Positions 61,410 through 64,000 of a DNA stretch of 64,000 nt are shown in pieces. Both the position numbers and the translations under genes were made by a program. The DNA is from Pseudomonas sp. MIACH (lineage in GTDB: Bacteria; Pseudomonadota; Gammaproteobacteria; Pseudomonadales; Pseudomonadaceae), in NCBI RefSeq assembly GCF_001269925.1, contig NZ_LHVO01000064.1, positions 1 through 64,000 on the forward strand. The letters run 5' to 3'. Every line of letters begins with the position of its first letter. The first letter of the stretch is position 1. The notes beneath the pieces are model-generated. The model was given only the letters and a program-made list of their open reading frames with translations. It made no database searches and was not told the DNA's origin.

Positions 61410-61429
61410 TATCTGATTTTCAGAAGATA
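61410..61429. promoter_or_regulatory. Dyad in the LysR-pxpA gap
   Basis: TATCT-N10-AGATA with an inner TCTGA-TTT-TCAGA forms a dyad of LysR-box size, 6 bp before the LysR gene. Confidence 0.4.
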
Positions 61430-61508
61430 GGCCATCTGATAATAGATCTTCCCAAGGGGTCAAGCCGCAGCCTACTTTCGAGCATCACCTTTTGGCGGAG
61501 CGTCCCCG

Positions 61509-62321
61509 ATGCAGGCAGTGGATTTCAATTCAGACATGGGCGAAGGCTTCGGGCCCTGGACCATCGGCGACGGCGTCGACGCGGAGCTGATGGCCTATAT
61601 CAGCTCGGCCAATATCGCCACCGGCTTCCATGCCGGTGATCCTGGCACCATGCGCCGCACCGTCGCGCGCGCCAAGCAATTGGGGGTGGCCATCGGCGCA
61701 CACCCGGGCTTTCGCGACCTGGTGGGCTTCGGTCGTCGGCATATCAATGCGCCGGCCCAGGAACTGGTGGACGACATGCTCTATCAACTGGGCGCCCTGC
61801 GCGAAATCGCCCGCGCCCAGGGCATGACCCTGCAACATATCAAGCCTCACGGCGCGCTCTACATGCACCTGGCCCGCGACGAAGAAGCCGCGCGCCTGCT
61901 GGTACAGAACCTGCAAATCATCGAGCCGACGCTGCTGCTGTACTGCATGCCCAACTCGGTGATCTGGCGCGTGGCCAAGGAACTCGGGCAGCCGGTGGTG
62001 CGCGAATTCTATGCCGACCGTGAGTACGATCTGACCGGCTCCATTGTGTTTACCCGCAACGTCCGTGCGCTGGATCCGGCCACGGTCGCGGCCCGCGTCC
62101 TACGGGCGTGTCAGACGGGGCTGGTGCGTACCGTAGAAGGTGAAGACCTGTTTATTGAATTCGACTCCATCTGCCTGCACAGCGACACCCCTGGCGCCCT
62201 GGAACTGGTGGAAGCCACCCGTGAAGCGTTGGACCAGGCGGGCATCGTGGTGACGAATGGGCTCTCTGTGGCGAGCGGGCTTGTTGTGGCGAGCGGGCTT
62301 GCCCCGCGTTGGGGCGCGTAG
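61509..62321 (+). CDS. pxpA: 5-oxoprolinase subunit A (LamB/YcsF family)
   Basis: The 270-residue subunit works with PxpBC to hydrolyse 5-oxoproline to glutamate with ATP. Family motifs are DFNSDMGEGFGPW, ANIATGFHAGDPGTMRRTV, GAHPGFRDLVGFGRR and IKPHGALYMHLARD. The start follows TGGCGGAG. The last about 17 residues (VASGLVVASGLAPRW...) are translated from the REP element that follows, so the original C-terminus was replaced or extended. Confidence 0.93.
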   Translation: MQAVDFNSDMGEGFGPWTIGDGVDAELMAYISSANIATGFHAGDPGTMRRTVARAKQLGVAIGAHPGFRDLVGFGRRHINAPAQELVDDMLYQLGALREIARAQGMTLQHIKPHGALYMHLARDEEAARLLVQNLQIIEPTLLLYCMPNSVIWRVAKELGQPVVREFYADREYDLTGSIVFTRNVRALDPATVAARVLRACQTGLVRTVEGEDLFIEFDSICLHSDTPGALELVEATREALDQAGIVVTNGLSVASGLVVASGLAPRWGA

Positions 62322-62408
62322 CGGCCCTGAAATCAGGCGGCGGAGTTATACCTGACGTTTGTATTGGGGCCGCTACACGCCCCAACGCGGGGCAAGCCCG
62401 CTCGCCAC
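62267..62408. repeat. REPIN overlapping the end of pxpA
   Basis: TGTGGCGAGCGGGCTTG occurs twice in tandem (62267-62283 and 62285-62301). From about 62286 a long arm of more than 31 bp is mirrored perfectly at 62378-62408, with TAGCGGCCC / GGGCCGCTA inside. Confidence 0.92.
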
Positions 62409-62456
62409 CTATCACTTTTTGCCTGCCTTTCTATAACGATTCCAAGAGGAACAGAC

Positions 62457-63335
62457 ATGGCTGAAACGTCCCCCATCCGCTACAGCTTCGGCGGTGATGA
62501 ACACCTGTTTGCCGAAGTCAGCGAGAGCATGTCCCTGCAGGCTTTTTTCAAGGGCATGGCCGTGACCCGTGCCGTGGAGCGCCTGGCGCTGGAAGGCGTG
62601 CTGGATGTGTGCCTGGCCAATGCGTCGTTCCAGATTCGCTTCGACCCCGATCGCATCGCCCCCCATGTGCTGCTCGACGCCGTGCAAAGCGCCGAAGCCC
62701 AGGCCGTGGCCGAACGCACCTTGCACACACGCATCATCGAAATTCCGGTGCTCTACAACGACCCCTGGACCCATGAAACCCTGATGCGGTTTCGCGACCG
62801 GCATCAAGACCCCAGCGCCACCGACCTGGAATACGCCGCGCGCATCAATGGCCTGGCCGATGTCGATGCGTTTATCGCCGCCCACAGTGGTGCGCCCTGG
62901 TTTGTCTCGATGGTCGGCTTTGTCGCGGGCTTGCCGTTCATGTTCCAGATGGTCGAGCGCGAGCGGCAGTTGCAGGTGCCCAAGTACCTGCGCCCGCGCA
63001 CCGACACGCCGAAGCTGACCCTCGGCCATGGCGGTTGTTTCGGTTGCATCTACTCGGTGCGCGGCGCCGGCGGCTACCAGATGTTCGGCGTGACCCCGGC
63101 GCCGATCTACGACCCGGCGCAGCAGTTGGCCTACCTCAAGGCGCATATGGTGTTCTTCCGGCCGGGTGACATCGTGCAATTCAAACCCATCGACCGCGAC
63201 GCCTACGACCTGGCGGTTGCCGAGGTGGAGGCAGGACGTTTCGACCTGCGCATCCGTCCGGTGGAATTTTCCCTCGATGCGTTTCTCGCCGACCCCATCG
63301 GCTATCCGAAAACCCTGCAGGAGGCGCTGGCATGA
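62457..63335 (+). CDS. pxpB: 5-oxoprolinase subunit B
   Basis: The 292-residue protein has the PxpB/KipI domain with a carboxyl-terminal core: IPVLYNDPWTHETLMR, FVAGLPFMFQMVERER and a GGCFGCIYSVRGAGGYQMFGVTP block. It is longer than the usual 220-240 residues at its C-terminus. The start follows AAGAGGAA. Its stop overlaps the pxpC start (ATGA). Confidence 0.9.
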   Translation: MAETSPIRYSFGGDEHLFAEVSESMSLQAFFKGMAVTRAVERLALEGVLDVCLANASFQIRFDPDRIAPHVLLDAVQSAEAQAVAERTLHTRIIEIPVLYNDPWTHETLMRFRDRHQDPSATDLEYAARINGLADVDAFIAAHSGAPWFVSMVGFVAGLPFMFQMVERERQLQVPKYLRPRTDTPKLTLGHGGCFGCIYSVRGAGGYQMFGVTPAPIYDPAQQLAYLKAHMVFFRPGDIVQFKPIDRDAYDLAVAEVEAGRFDLRIRPVEFSLDAFLADPIGYPKTLQEALA

Positions 63336-64000
63336 TCAAGGTTCTCAAACCCGGCCTCGCCACCTCTGTGCAGGACCTGGGCCGCGAAGGCTATTACCAC
63401 CTGGGCATTCCGCCATCGGGTGCATTGGACCAATACGCCTTGAGTGCAGCCAACCATCTGGTGGGCAACCCGGTGGGCGCAGCCGGCCTGGAATGCACCT
63501 TGATCGGGCCGGAACTGGAGTTTCAACGAGACGCTTTGGTCGCGCTCAGCGGTGCGTTGATGTCGCCGCGCCTGGACGGTGAAGTGGTGCATCAGGACAC
63601 CGCGTTCCAGGTGCGTGCCGGGCAAGTGCTGCGTTTCGAATTTCCCAAGGCCGGTGCCCGCACTTACCTCGCCGTCGCCGGTGGCATTGACGTGCCGTTG
63701 GTGCTCGGCAGCCGTTCCACTTACACCCTCGGAGCACTCGGAGGTTTCCACGGGCGACGCTTGCAGGAGGGCGATGAATTGCCCATCGGCGACGCCAGCG
63801 GTCTCGGGCGTGCGGGCAACAGTTTGCCGATGGCGTTGCGCCGCTCGGTGGGCGGCGATGTCACATTGCGCGTGGTGCCGGGACTGTATTACGAGCGATT
63901 GACGGCGGGCGCCAAGAGCAGCTTTTTTGCCGAACCGTGGACGGTCGGCTCCGAGGCGGACCGCATCGGCTATCGCTTCAAGGGCGGCAGTGCGCTGAGC
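63332..64000 (+). CDS. pxpC: 5-oxoprolinase subunit C, truncated by the window edge
   Basis: The first 223 residues are present, and the frame runs off the window. They start MIKVLKPGLATSVQDLGREGYYHLGIPPSGALD, the PxpC/KipA/biotin-dependent carboxylase-like start, and continue with ARTYLAVAGGIDVPLVLGSRSTY. It overlaps pxpB by 4 bp (ATGA), so it is coupled to it. Confidence 0.92.
   Translation, partial: MIKVLKPGLATSVQDLGREGYYHLGIPPSGALDQYALSAANHLVGNPVGAAGLECTLIGPELEFQRDALVALSGALMSPRLDGEVVHQDTAFQVRAGQVLRFEFPKAGARTYLAVAGGIDVPLVLGSRSTYTLGALGGFHGRRLQEGDELPIGDASGLGRAGNSLPMALRRSVGGDVTLRVVPGLYYERLTAGAKSSFFAEPWTVGSEADRIGYRFKGGSALS

Noticed and set aside
1..64000. tRNA, rRNA or phage genes
   Set aside because: None was recognised on reading either strand; the gaps between genes are filled by repeats, hairpins and regulatory sites.

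Overview
The window reads as a chromosomal segment of a Pseudomonas of the P. fluorescens group. The base composition is GC-rich. Gene order matches Pseudomonas blocks I know: icmP/bifA/sodB/argO/argP, gtsABCD-oprB-hexR-zwf-pgl-eda, phaJ1-hydrolase-fadD2-fadD1 and gntR-gntK-gntT. The intergenic repeats of the GTGGGAGGGGGCTTGCTCCC type are the REP/REPIN elements typical of this group. No rRNA, tRNA, CRISPR array, prophage or complete insertion sequence was seen.

Layout. 1-1280: a two-gene minus-strand locus, a 45-residue peptide followed by an M29-type aminopeptidase, which looks like a small RiPP-type locus. 1281-3395: aroP with tandem TyrR/PhhR-like boxes and a Tyr/Trp-containing leader peptide. 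3397-5158: a pentapeptide-repeat remnant and an unrecognised 468-residue protein behind a HrpL-like promoter. 5244-10438: arfB, transporters, small unknown genes, an AraC regulator and trkH. 10585-19465: imelysin, bifA, a 55-residue peptide gene with a near-perfect HrpL box, sodB, argO, an ACT protein, argP, an epimerase-like oxidoreductase and a coiled-coil membrane protein. 19618-31754: sugar uptake and the Entner-Doudoroff entry. It holds an AGE-family isomerase, the glucose ABC transporter, OprB, a mutarotase, HexR, Zwf, Pgl and Eda.

31833-45871: an aminotransferase, stress proteins (PA2169-like, CsbD), phaJ1, a lipase-like hydrolase, two tandem fadD genes, a BrkB protein, a peptide deformylase and a soluble PAS-PAS chemoreceptor resembling BdlA. 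46005-48807: a GST / NAD-epimerase / MFS operon. 48881-52096: the gluconate genes, with three copies of a GATAGCGCTATC-type operator. 52192-57362: alaC, small enzymes and an ECF42-type sigma operon with a matching promoter. 57376-64000: LysR-linked gene pairs ending in pxpABC (5-oxoprolinase), whose last gene is cut by the window edge.

How it works together. Sugars cross OprB, bind GtsA and enter through GtsBCD. They are epimerised or isomerised and feed Zwf-Pgl-Eda under HexR. Gluconate enters through GntT and is phosphorylated by GntK under GntR. AAnAAnAA motifs of the Hfq/Crc type lie in front of the AGE isomerase, gtsA, oprB, zwf, gntT and the aroP leader, so the uptake genes probably share catabolite repression.

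Most novel: (i) the peptide/aminopeptidase pair at 110-1280; (ii) two HrpL-box genes of unknown product (3752-5158 and 14344-14511) embedded in core genome, candidate type III secretion substrates or accessories; (iii) the aroP leader; (iv) a duplicated TGTCACC/GGTGACA operator module in front of the isomerase and gtsA. All calls come from reading the sequence; no database search was run.
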